A stretch of DNA of 32,804 nt. Origin: Candidatus Aenigmarchaeota archaeon CG_4_9_14_3_um_filter_37_18 (GTDB lineage: Archaea > Aenigmatarchaeota > Aenigmatarchaeia > CG10238-14). Shown piece by piece: positions 1 to 7,748 of the stretch. The notes under the pieces were generated by a model. That model was not told the DNA's origin. It searched no databases and was given only the letters and a program-made list of their open reading frames with translations. The stretch lies in the NCBI GenBank assembly GCA_002789635.1, contig PFTQ01000061.1:1-32804 (forward strand). Reading direction: 5' to 3'. Made by a program: the position numbers and the translations under genes. The stretch's first letter is position 1. Each line of letters starts with the position of its first letter.

Positions 1-803
1 CAAAAACATTTTTGGGAAACGACGATGGAGGAGTTTCATATTTTCGAGAATTGTTTCTTTGACTTGTTTTTCCATTGAATAGAAGACAAATTTTCCATTG
101 TCAGAATACGCACCACCGACGTTTATTGCTTTCTTTGAGCCATTTTTGTAGACGATAGGTGTTTCTCCAATGAATGACCAGCATCGTCGTGCATCCGCAT
201 CGATATTGAAATGAGCTTGGTCGTAGGTGACGGTGCTTATGTCAGAATCCAAAAGTGAACGTTTTTTTTAAACTCATTCTTGAATTCGTCAACGGCTGCT
301 TGGTTTCTACTCTTGTTGCGTGGACGAGGTACTTGCATAGAGCAGCCAATCTTTTTGAGCAATCCACGGCAATGTCGTGGGGTGTATTCTTGCTTGAATT
401 CTTGTTGAATGAATCCTCTGACATCTTTCGTGATGAATCCTCGACGATAACCATCATCGAGCAGTACGCCATCGTTGAGTGCTGATCCTAGCATGCTGAA
501 TTGTTCTTCTGTGAGTCCTGCCTTCCTTCCACGGCCTTCTTTATCTTGCAACCCAATAAATCCTTCTTGTTCAAAGCGTTTTTTCCAAAACGCTACAATG
601 CCGTTGCTGATGCTCAACATCTTAGCAACTTCTCGCTGCGTATATCTTTGGCGAAGATGCCAGAGAATCTGCAATCGCTCACGAACTTTCACATTCCTCT
701 CTGCTTTGAATTTCTTCTCAAAAACACTTGTCTTGACATCAAGAATCATTATTTGACACCTCACACACAGCAATAGAACTTCCACTATATAAACTTTGCT
801 CAA
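1..803 (-). mobile_element. IS630-type insertion sequence, truncated by the window start; two-frame transposase
   Basis: The 237..803 ORF has an HTH N-terminus (RQRYTQREVAKMLSISNGIVAFWKKRFEQEGFIGLQDKEGRGRK). The -1 frame continues with DDE-like sequence ...TVTYDQAHFNIDADARRCWSFIGETPIVYKNGSKKAINVGGAYSDNGKFVFYSMEKQVKETILENMKLLHRRFPKMF to base 1. Confidence 0.8.
237..803 (-). CDS. IS630-type transposase, frame-0 part (helix-turn-helix half)
   Basis: ORF track; HTH motifs. The likely start is the internal Met of MILDVKTSVFEKKF. The stop lies just after an A8 run. Confidence 0.75.
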   Translation of the reverse strand: MSKVYIVEVLLLCVRCQIMILDVKTSVFEKKFKAERNVKVRERLQILWHLRQRYTQREVAKMLSISNGIVAFWKKRFEQEGFIGLQDKEGRGRKAGLTEEQFSMLGSALNDGVLLDDGYRRGFITKDVRGFIQQEFKQEYTPRHCRGLLKKIGCSMQVPRPRNKSRNQAAVDEFKNEFKKNVHFWILT

Positions 804-842
804 TTATTTAATTCCTACACTATAAAAGCCGAAAAACTAGAA

Positions 843-2048
843 TTGAAGACCAGAAAAAAACCAAGCCCCCCCAACCTATTAGTCTATTGCCAATCCGCCG
901 GTAATTTTGTTAATTATAAAAGCCGCAAAACCAACTATAATTGTGAAAGAATTCAAAACCAAAAGCGGAGAAAAATGAAAACAGGCGAACAAATAAAAAA
1001 ACTGAAGCCAATGCCAGAATCAAAACCGTGCCCATGCTGCCAATCAGATTTGACAATAAAGCACGGAAAAAGAAAAATCAAGCGCACTATTGTGCAGGTA
1101 TACAAGTGCATGTCATGCGGCAAGTTCTTTTCTGACAGGAAACTGAAGCACAAAAGCTACGACGCAAAAACAATCCTTCGCGCTATCACCCAATACAATA
1201 AAGGGTTCACTCTTGAGCAGGCGTCAAAGGAAATGTCAAAGCGCTTCCATCAACAAATCCCATTGTCCACGCTCCGCTCCTGGATAAAAGAATATTCAAG
1301 CATATGCACCTTCAGAAAATTAAGGGATAAGGCAATCAAGCTCTATCCAGACAGGGATATGATATTCTCCCACAGCCTTCAGCACAATCAGGTATATGAA
1401 TTCCAGCTGCATAAAGCCAAGCTTGAGCTGCAGGCAAAAGAGCTGCCGGAGCAGAAGTTCTCTTTATTGAAAAAATATTTGGAAGAGGTCTCCACTCAGT
1501 CATTTCCCCATCATATATTCCAGCCCAAGCAGGATGCGGAAGAGCTGTCAAGATCATCGCAGATGAAATTTCATACGCTCGATTTTGTCAAGTCAGAAAA
1601 ACAGAGCCTAGCAAGTGAATTAGCATCTTTGGGGCTGCATCTGGCAGGGACAAACAAAGAAAGGCATGAAGCCGTCCAAAACTTTATGATAGCCAATGAC
1701 AGCGCGACAGTATCATGCGAAGTCCCTGTATACCTGACAAATGATGACATCAGTTATTTCAAAGGCAAAGGCTTTCTAGTCGATTTCGAAAACTGCAAAA
1801 CACCTATAACCGGGCATATAGATATACTTCAGATTCGCAATGGCTCTATTCATATCTTAGACTACAAGCCAGGCGCAAGAAAAGTGAATGCTGCAAGCCA
1901 GCTGACAATGTATGCCTTGGCTCTGGCAAGCAGAACAAAACTAGCAGTCAAGGACTTCAGGTGCGCATGGTTCGATGACAGGAATTACTACGAATTCTTT
2001 CCTTTGCATGCCGTCTACAAGCTGAGAAAAGCAGAAAAACTTCCGTAA
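843..2048 (+). CDS. Chimeric protein: transposase-like zinc ribbon/HTH fused to a Cas4/RecB-like PD-(D/E)XK nuclease domain
   Basis: N-terminal CPCC...YKCMSCGKFF zinc ribbon, then HTH-like region (QYNKGFTLEQASKEMS...LSTLRSWIKEY). C-terminal SCEVPVYL / GHIDILQIRNGSIHILDYKPGA / QLTMYALAL fits E, D, DxK and QxxxY nuclease motifs. The start may be the later MKTGEQ. Confidence 0.7.
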   Translation: MKTRKKPSPPNLLVYCQSAGNFVNYKSRKTNYNCERIQNQKRRKMKTGEQIKKLKPMPESKPCPCCQSDLTIKHGKRKIKRTIVQVYKCMSCGKFFSDRKLKHKSYDAKTILRAITQYNKGFTLEQASKEMSKRFHQQIPLSTLRSWIKEYSSICTFRKLRDKAIKLYPDRDMIFSHSLQHNQVYEFQLHKAKLELQAKELPEQKFSLLKKYLEEVSTQSFPHHIFQPKQDAEELSRSSQMKFHTLDFVKSEKQSLASELASLGLHLAGTNKERHEAVQNFMIANDSATVSCEVPVYLTNDDISYFKGKGFLVDFENCKTPITGHIDILQIRNGSIHILDYKPGARKVNAASQLTMYALALASRTKLAVKDFRCAWFDDRNYYEFFPLHAVYKLRKAEKLP

Positions 2049-2131
2049 CATATACGGCTCCCGAAATTTCAGAAGAGATTGATTTCGGGTTAAAATATAC
2101 CATGAAAAAAATACCGGCATTTATTTCCAAG

Positions 2132-2314
2132 TTATCCATAAACCTTAACAATCTTAGCCTTAACAATACTCATCCCACCGGTAGTCTCAGACAGAATATT
2201 GCCGCAAACTAAGCATGCTACAGGCCTTGACGCTTTGTTGAAGATGGTCTGCTCATTCTTGCACTTGGGGCAAACTACTTCCAAAAACTTGCTGGTCGGT
2301 TGTTTTGTTATCAT
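2132..2314 (-). CDS. rps27e: Ribosomal protein S27e
   Basis: FLEVVCPKCKNEQTIFNKASRPVACLVCGNILSETTGG is a typical S27e zinc ribbon. Confidence 0.93.
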   Translation of the reverse strand: MITKQPTSKFLEVVCPKCKNEQTIFNKASRPVACLVCGNILSETTGGMSIVKAKIVKVYG

Positions 2315-2322
2315 AAATACAC

Positions 2323-2604
2323 CTACTTTTTGACAAGCTTAAACTTCTTGTTTCTGAAGCCCTGACCCTTAGTATGCTTTTTACCGCATTCTGAGCATTT
2401 ATACCTCAAATCAGTCTTCTTCACGGTTTTTTCGTGGTCGGGCTTGGGTCTCGGGAAGCTTGTGTACCCCTTCAATTTCCTCAAGTATCTCCTCTGGCCC
2501 TGAGCCATTTTCCTTCTTTGCTTTTTCTTGGCTGCGTCTATAGTATGCTCAGTGTGCTTCCTGCAAATAGGGCAGAACCCTCTTTGATTTTTTGGAAAAT
2601 CCAT
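2323..2604 (-). CDS. rpl44e: Ribosomal protein L44e
   Basis: CPICRKHTEH...KKTDLRYKCSECGKKHTKGQGFRNKKFKLVKK; adjacent to S27e. Confidence 0.92.
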   Translation of the reverse strand: MDFPKNQRGFCPICRKHTEHTIDAAKKKQRRKMAQGQRRYLRKLKGYTSFPRPKPDHEKTVKKTDLRYKCSECGKKHTKGQGFRNKKFKLVKK

Positions 2605-2605
2605 T

Positions 2606-3148
2606 TTATTCCACCTTTTTTGCGTTCTCTGACTTGATCATTAATTCAGCATTCTCCACCGGGATTTCTCCCTCTCCCTCTGCTTTGAATGGGCCGTATT
2701 TTTTAAGGTCCGAGCCGATAAACTCAGGTATATCTTGTGTGAATTTAAGCTTTTCTAATTTTGCTTCTTCTTTAGTTTTTTTAGTAAATATATTTAAAGT
2801 CTTTTCCCTTTGGAACTTTAGCAGTTCCACAAGCTGCCTGAAGAACTTTTCCTCGACTTTTGTCAGGTTCTGGATAGGGATGCCTGTTCTAGAGGCGAAG
2901 ACGGCCTGCTGCAATATCTTGGTCTCCCTCCTGTTGTAAATGTCCTCGAGGAGCTTTTGCAAATTCTCTGCTTCTATTTCACTGGACCTGTCTTTCTTCT
3001 TCCCAAGCCTCATTTTTTGTTCCAGATACTTTTCGGCTTTGTCATAAAAATCATCTGTGATTTTTGTCAGCCTGACTTCAGCCAACTCTTCCCTTTGGAC
3101 TTTCCGGATGTACTCGTAGGTTATAGCTTCTTTCTGTTCTTCGGGCAT
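2606..3148 (-). CDS. Archaeal GINS complex subunit (Gins51/Gins15-like)
   Basis: N-terminal TYEYIRKVQREELAEVRLTKITDDFYDKAEKYL and C-terminal DIPEFIGSDLKKYGPFKAEGEGEIPVENAELMIK (GINS B-domain-like). Confidence 0.8.
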   Translation of the reverse strand: MPEEQKEAITYEYIRKVQREELAEVRLTKITDDFYDKAEKYLEQKMRLGKKKDRSSEIEAENLQKLLEDIYNRRETKILQQAVFASRTGIPIQNLTKVEEKFFRQLVELLKFQREKTLNIFTKKTKEEAKLEKLKFTQDIPEFIGSDLKKYGPFKAEGEGEIPVENAELMIKSENAKKVE

Positions 3149-3228
3149 ATATTAGAAATGGGAATGAAAGTTGAAATAAGTGATTAATTTTATTAGAAGG
3201 AATATTCAAATAATCTTCAGTGAAAAAA

Positions 3229-3300
3229 ATGGATATAGCTACCATTATTATAATTTTGGTCATAATCCTTCTGGCTTTGGTAATTGTTTCCAGCAAGTGA
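3229..3300 (+). CDS. 23-aa single-TM microprotein MDIATIIIILVIILLALVIVSSK (GTG at 3220 possible)
   Basis: Translated by hand; not in the ORF track because of length. One hydrophobic helix. Confidence 0.45.
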   Translation: MDIATIIIILVIILLALVIVSSK

Positions 3301-3305
3301 GATAA

Positions 3306-3533
3306 ATGAGAAATGGATTTTCAAGATTATTCGAATTTAAAATTCTACTGCTAATTCTGGATATAATAGGATCTGGTTTTCTATTTTTGACGATATTCCT
3401 TGGGTTTAGTATAGAAGATAATTTAACAGACTTTCAGAGGGGCTTAATTACAGGTGCAATCTCCCTCTATACATTTTTTGTAACTCTAAATTTGTTGAAT
3501 AAAAAAATGAATCGAAGAAGAGGTGAAATTTGA
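3306..3533 (+). CDS. Small two-TM membrane protein (75 aa)
   Basis: ORF track; two hydrophobic stretches. TGATG overlap with the next microprotein ORF. Confidence 0.5.
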   Translation: MRNGFSRLFEFKILLLILDIIGSGFLFLTIFLGFSIEDNLTDFQRGLITGAISLYTFFVTLNLLNKKMNRRRGEI

Positions 3534-3613
3534 TGAATCAAAGGGCAATATTAGAAATAATATCAGTAATAATTGGAATTCTTGTTATCCTGAAATTAAT
3601 AGGGGTTTTTTAG
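3533..3613 (+). CDS. 26-aa single-TM microprotein MNQRAILEIISVIIGILVILKLIGVF
   Basis: ATG overlaps the TGA of the preceding ORF (TGATG). Confidence 0.45.
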   Translation: MNQRAILEIISVIIGILVILKLIGVF

Positions 3614-3704
3614 TTGTTAATTTTTATGGAATTATGAATGGCTATCAATGTTTTTGGCCGTTTCGAACAGATAACAATATAAGAAATCTTAATAAAATCT
3701 ATTC

Positions 3705-3791
3705 ATGGAGCTGAATCTTTTAACTACAATAATAATAGCAGTTTTACTCATCATACTGATGGCAATTCTAATTATGCCAAAAAGACGATGA
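3705..3791 (+). CDS. 28-aa single-TM microprotein MELNLLTTIIIAVLLIILMAILIMPKRR
   Basis: Hydrophobic helix followed by a basic tail KRR. Confidence 0.45.
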   Translation: MELNLLTTIIIAVLLIILMAILIMPKRR

Positions 3792-3795
3792 TTTA

Positions 3796-4041
3796 ATGAA
3801 AAGAGATCCAATAATTTGGGTTACAAGTCTAATTCTTACTGCAATATTGGGTTGGATAATAAAATGGTTGTTGGATAGTTTGTTAAAGACATGCGAACCA
3901 AATATGGGATGCGCATATGGATCGGTCTTGCTTGGACTCGCTATAGGTGTGTGTATGACAATTATATTGATAAATCCTCTTGTCTATAATAGATATAAAA
4001 GGAGCCGTGAGGAAGTATGGCAGACCCAATTGTGGTTATAA
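3796..4041 (+). CDS. Small two-TM membrane protein (81 aa)
   Basis: ORF track; MKRDPIIWVTSLILTAILGWIIKWLL...GSVLLGLAIGVCMTIILINPLVYNRYKRSR. Confidence 0.5.
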   Translation: MKRDPIIWVTSLILTAILGWIIKWLLDSLLKTCEPNMGCAYGSVLLGLAIGVCMTIILINPLVYNRYKRSREEVWQTQLWL

Positions 4042-4094
4042 TCTTGCTGATAATAGCAATTATACTTGCACTTATTCTGAGGTCAAGAATTTAA
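4017..4094 (+). CDS. 25-aa single-TM microprotein MADPIVVIILLIIAIILALILRSRI
   Basis: Overlaps the 3' end of the 81-aa ORF; hydrophobic helix with basic C-terminus. Confidence 0.45.
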   Translation: MADPIVVIILLIIAIILALILRSRI

Positions 4095-4104
4095 AAGGAG
4101 TCGA

Positions 4105-5376
4105 TCATTTCTTCTTCATCTTTCTGAACACATAATTAACAGGGTTCTTTAAGCCTTCACACCGATCATCTTTAGTCTCGCCTAGTACGCTTTTGTAGTA
4201 ATTGTCATTGTCGCAGTTTGGCGGAAGCAGATTTCTAGGCTGCCTCTTATGCCATCTTAATTGAGTCGTGATATAGTTCTTTGGCAGAGGCCTGGGATTT
4301 CTCTGGTTCCATTCTTCCATTTCCTTTTCGATCTTTTCCCATGGCCACCCCATGTTTTGGAGGAATGTTGCCAGCACAAACACAGACCTTTTTCTTCCGT
4401 CTGGAATGCCTTGAAGGATTTTGAGAATGCACGGGGGGAAGTATTTTTCAGGCACTTCTTTCAGTTGCCTCCTCGGGCCTTTGTACTCTTCCTTTTCTTC
4501 TTGCCTGCCATACTTTTTACTCCAATCCAATGCCTCAACCAACAGCCCGCCAGCTTCTGCCAGCTTTATCTCACCTGATAGAAATTTTTTTTCTACTTTT
4601 ATTTTCCAAGAGCTTGCGTCTTCTTTCTGGAACTTATCTAACTGGGATAATAGAATAGGCAAACTGACAAGCAGGGATTTTTCATGCAGGCTATAAGGAA
4701 GGCGGAACATATGCCTAGAAGAGGCAACCATGCTGTCGATCTCAACCAACTTTAATGGGTTAATACCTTCCTCATCTATGCAATCATCTATATTCTTTCC
4801 AACCCTTTCTGCAAGCTTAAGCGGGTTATCCAATTCAAGAAATCTTTCTCTAAGCGTGTCTTTAACATAATCCTTCAGGTATTCAATCACAGCTTTTGGA
4901 GCTTCAGGGTACATCTTCTCTATTTTTTTATCGTCTATCCTCTTTGGGAAAAATTCGAATGGTATTCCTATGTGAAAGCCTTTGCCGCCAGTGCTTTTAA
5001 TAGAATAATTTTTTATTCCATGGTCTTCAAGAGCTTCGCAGAGTGTTTTAACAGTTATTTTTGAAAGCTGAAAATCCGGGCAGTCTGGATCTATTATTAG
5101 GTCCCAACCCACTCTTAGGCTGTCGAGCTGCTGAGGAGCCATCCCAGTTTCCAAAGACATAGGATTAGACCATCTCTCGACTGAGCCATGAAAACTGACC
5201 ACTCCTTTCTTGACCATCTCTACGATATCATCTGGGTAGGCAAGGATGTTAGGCCTTTTGTCAAAGCTGCCATTTTCGTAGACTCCTACTACTTCCCGTT
5301 TTTTTGATTCTTCTAGCAATGCATCCTGCACATCTTTTTTTGAGTAGTACCTCAACACTTTCGAGAAGTTGTTCAT
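4105..5376 (-). CDS. Archaeal DNA primase: PriS-like catalytic domain fused to a PriL-like C-terminal domain
   Basis: PriS-like NGSFDKRPNIL...LRVGWDLIIDPDCPDF...KSTGGKGFHIGIPFEFFPKR; C-terminal PPCILKILQGIPDGRKRSVFVLATFLQNMGW...LRWHKRQPRNLLPPNCDNDNYYKSVLG...DRCEGLKNPVNYVFRK resembles the PriL Fe-S domain. Confidence 0.8.
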   Translation of the reverse strand: MNNFSKVLRYYSKKDVQDALLEESKKREVVGVYENGSFDKRPNILAYPDDIVEMVKKGVVSFHGSVERWSNPMSLETGMAPQQLDSLRVGWDLIIDPDCPDFQLSKITVKTLCEALEDHGIKNYSIKSTGGKGFHIGIPFEFFPKRIDDKKIEKMYPEAPKAVIEYLKDYVKDTLRERFLELDNPLKLAERVGKNIDDCIDEEGINPLKLVEIDSMVASSRHMFRLPYSLHEKSLLVSLPILLSQLDKFQKEDASSWKIKVEKKFLSGEIKLAEAGGLLVEALDWSKKYGRQEEKEEYKGPRRQLKEVPEKYFPPCILKILQGIPDGRKRSVFVLATFLQNMGWPWEKIEKEMEEWNQRNPRPLPKNYITTQLRWHKRQPRNLLPPNCDNDNYYKSVLGETKDDRCEGLKNPVNYVFRKMKKK

Positions 5377-5464
5377 GAATTAATATTGGGAATGAAGGAA
5401 TAAATTGGTTAGATGCTCAAATAGAATCCTTTTATATATCATTACTAAATAGAATTATATCTAG

Positions 5465-5767
5465 GTGTTGAAGTTGACAAAAAAGGGCAATATTGATAGA
5501 TTGACAAAAAAAATAATTCCAATACTTAGGCAGCACGGTGTAGTCAAAGCTGGGGTTTTTGGCTCAATTGTCAGGGGCGAAGCTACAAAAAAAAGTGATA
5601 TAGACATTTTGATTCAATTTAAAGGAAGAAAGAGCCTATTGGACCTTATAGGCTTGGAATTAGAGCTAGAAAAATCATTAAGAAGGGACGTAGATCTTTT
5701 GACTTATAATTCTATTCATCCGTTATTGAGGGACAGGATCTTGAACGAAGAGGTAAGGATCATATGA
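5465..5767 (+). CDS. mntA: MNT-type minimal nucleotidyltransferase antitoxin (MntA-like)
   Basis: GSIVRGEATKKSDIDI matches GSx10DxD; overlaps the downstream HEPN gene; GTG start. Confidence 0.85.
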   Translation: MLKLTKKGNIDRLTKKIIPILRQHGVVKAGVFGSIVRGEATKKSDIDILIQFKGRKSLLDLIGLELELEKSLRRDVDLLTYNSIHPLLRDRILNEEVRII

Positions 5768-6120
5768 AGAAAGATTCTGAAATTTTTATTAGGCATATTC
5801 TTGAGAATATAGAGAAAATAGAAAAACATACAAAAGAAGTCGAGAAAAAGAAATTTTTCGAAAAAGAAGAAATTCAAGATCTGGTGATAAGAAAATTAGA
5901 GATTATTGGCGAGGCAAGCAAAAACCTGCCAAAAGAATTTAGAAATCACCACAAAGAAGTCGAATGGAATAAAATAGGGGGGTTAAGAGACAAATTAATT
6001 CATCACTATTTTGGCGTTGATCTGGATCTAATATTTGATATTGTGAAAAAAGATTTGCCAGAGCTTAAAAAGAAAGTTAAAGATATCTTAAAAGAAATAG
6101 AAGAGAGTAAAAAAACCTGA
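5764..6120 (+). CDS. hepT: HEPN (DUF86) toxin, HepT-like
   Basis: RDKLIHHYFGVDLDLIFDIV contains the Rx4HxY motif; paired with MntA-like gene. Confidence 0.85.
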   Translation: MKKDSEIFIRHILENIEKIEKHTKEVEKKKFFEKEEIQDLVIRKLEIIGEASKNLPKEFRNHHKEVEWNKIGGLRDKLIHHYFGVDLDLIFDIVKKDLPELKKKVKDILKEIEESKKT

Positions 6121-6279
6121 ATTTTTTCCCATGGGCTTGATTAGACATTTTCTTGCTTTAAAAAAAACTTTGGAATATTAAAGCCAAAAACTCTTGCCTA
6201 ATGGAGATCAAATCCGTAATTCAGGAAACCTTTAAATTCTTAAACTACAAACCCTAATAAATCATAATCAGGTGAATTA

Positions 6280-6537
6280 ATGGGAAATGTAAGGACAACT
6301 CATATCAAGCAGCTTTCAGAAAAGCTCATAGAAGCTTATCCTGATAAATTCTCAATTGAATTTGGCAAGAACAAACAATCGCTTGACGGATTAATGTGCT
6401 TTGACTCTAAGATAACGAGAAACAAGGTTGCTGGATACATTTCACATAATTTGGGAAAAATACAAAAATTAAAAACCTTAAAGATATCATACCAAAACCC
6501 TAATCTAGATAAAAGAAAAAAAAGAAGAAGGTATTAG
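6280..6537 (+). CDS. rps17e: Ribosomal protein S17e
   Basis: MGNVRTTHIKQLSEKLIEAYPDKFSIEFGKNKQSLDG...SKITRNKVAGYISH matches archaeal S17e. Confidence 0.85.
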   Translation: MGNVRTTHIKQLSEKLIEAYPDKFSIEFGKNKQSLDGLMCFDSKITRNKVAGYISHNLGKIQKLKTLKISYQNPNLDKRKKRRRY

Positions 6538-6661
6538 CCAAACTCATAAGTCACGCTTACTTGAATCATTCCTAGGCTGATTTCTGTTGTTGATTCAATT
6601 GATCCACCGGACGACATTAAGTCATAATTCCTGTAGACAGGCTGATAGTAGCGTTCTATTT

Positions 6662-6742
6662 CTAGTAATCGTCTCCTTCATTGTCCATATCTGGGTCTTC
6701 ATCGTTTGTTTCTTCTTCATCATCTTCCCAACTTTTTGGCAT
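6662..6742 (-). CDS. 26-aa highly acidic microprotein MPKSWEDDEEETNDEDPDMDNEGDDY
   Basis: Translated by hand; GGTG-like ribosome-binding site in ggtgttaaaaATG. Confidence 0.35.
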   Translation of the reverse strand: MPKSWEDDEEETNDEDPDMDNEGDDY

Positions 6743-6954
6743 TTTTAACACCCCCCAACTAAACTGATTGAAAGTTTCGCTGGGATATAAACTTGATTCA
6801 ATGAGAATATGATTTCGTTCTTCTTCCATATTGACCTTCTCAATTTCTGAATTTGAATGAATGAGTATTTATTCTTTCATGAGGCCTTGAATAAAGATTG
6901 TGAATTAAATCAATTTTCAAATCAACTTATAAACTTTCTTTTCCTAATAACTTT

Positions 6955-7024
6955 GGGCCACGATGAAGAGACCATCCCAGAATGACCGAAAGGTATGAAT
7001 GTCGAGGTAGCTCATGAGCGGCCC
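6955..7024 (+). ncRNA. Candidate structured small RNA with GGGCC...GGCCC terminal stem
   Basis: Non-coding gap; TATA-like cttataaact at 6926-6935, about 26 nt upstream; terminal GGGCCaC/GcGGCCC pairing; internal GAGACC/GGTagCTC and ACC-GAAA-GGT helices; kink-turn-like GATGA...ATGA. Confidence 0.4.
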
Positions 7025-7033
7025 GATTAATGA

Positions 7034-7528
7034 TTAAAAAAATTTCTTAGGAAACCACCTAGGAACACGTTTCATATATTCAATATAATCTTTTCCAAAT
7101 CTTCTCTTAAGTAAAGGCTCCTCTCGGCAAACAACATAAAAATGAATTAATGAAATAGATAATATAAAATATACAAGCAAAAGAAATTGGCCGAAAATAA
7201 AAAACTCCCCGAAGAAGATAGACATATAACCCAGATATATTGGATTTCTAGTAAATTTGTATAAGCCTTTGATAACTAATTTTTTAGGCGGCTCGATAGG
7301 AGCTGGCGTGCCTTTTCCGATCTTAATAAATAAACCGGAACAATAAAGGAAGACAGCTGTTCCAATAAAAATCAGAAACAAACCAACTATCGTAAAAAAC
7401 AAGTTGCTGAAAACTGGCAGATTTATCCTGGCATTAAGATAAATGAGTAAGAAAGGTATTATTAACATAAAAAAAGAGCCAACTAATATTGCAAGCAGAA
7501 TAGAATTAATTTTCATGTCAATCAACAA
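7034..7528 (-). CDS. Isoprenylcysteine carboxyl methyltransferase/PEMT-like membrane methyltransferase
   Basis: PPKKLVIKGLYKFTRNPIYLGYMSIFFGE...EEPLLKRRFGKDYIEYMKRVPRWFP. Confidence 0.8.
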   Translation of the reverse strand: MLIDMKINSILLAILVGSFFMLIIPFLLIYLNARINLPVFSNLFFTIVGLFLIFIGTAVFLYCSGLFIKIGKGTPAPIEPPKKLVIKGLYKFTRNPIYLGYMSIFFGEFFIFGQFLLLVYFILSISLIHFYVVCREEPLLKRRFGKDYIEYMKRVPRWFPKKFF

Positions 7529-7550
7529 TATACTTAACCTTCCCGCTTTC
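7520..7550. repeat. Direct repeat copy A: duplicated porA 3' end
   Basis: AATCAACAATATACTTAACCTTCCCGCTTTC; 30/31 identical to 8118..8148. Confidence 0.9.
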
Positions 7551-7562
7551 TCTGATGATCAT

Positions 7563-7748
7563 TTAAATCATGATAATATTTTTCATTTCTTTTTTTGGGA
7601 CAAGAAGTATTTTACCATCTTTTCTTTTAATTAATTCACTTTCTTTTGATAATCTATGTAATTTTCTAGGGTTTCTTTCTAACTCTAAAAGAACATATCT
7701 TATATCTTCTAAACCATCAATAACATCGCTTTTTTTTAAGGTTTCCAT
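7563..7748 (-). CDS. Small hypothetical protein, possibly wHTH-like (61 aa)
   Basis: ORF track; METLKKSDVIDGLEDIRYVLLELERNPRKLHRLSKESELIKRKDGKILLVPKK; start overlaps the upstream gene's end. Confidence 0.5.
   Translation of the reverse strand: METLKKSDVIDGLEDIRYVLLELERNPRKLHRLSKESELIKRKDGKILLVPKKEMKNIIMI

Noticed and set aside
1336-1557. Minus-strand 73-aa ORF
   Set aside because: Antisense to the zinc ribbon-nuclease gene; no family resemblance.
3523-3714. 63-aa plus-strand ORF
   Set aside because: Overlaps the 26-aa TM micro-ORF in another frame; composition is less protein-like than the TGATG-coupled micro-ORF.
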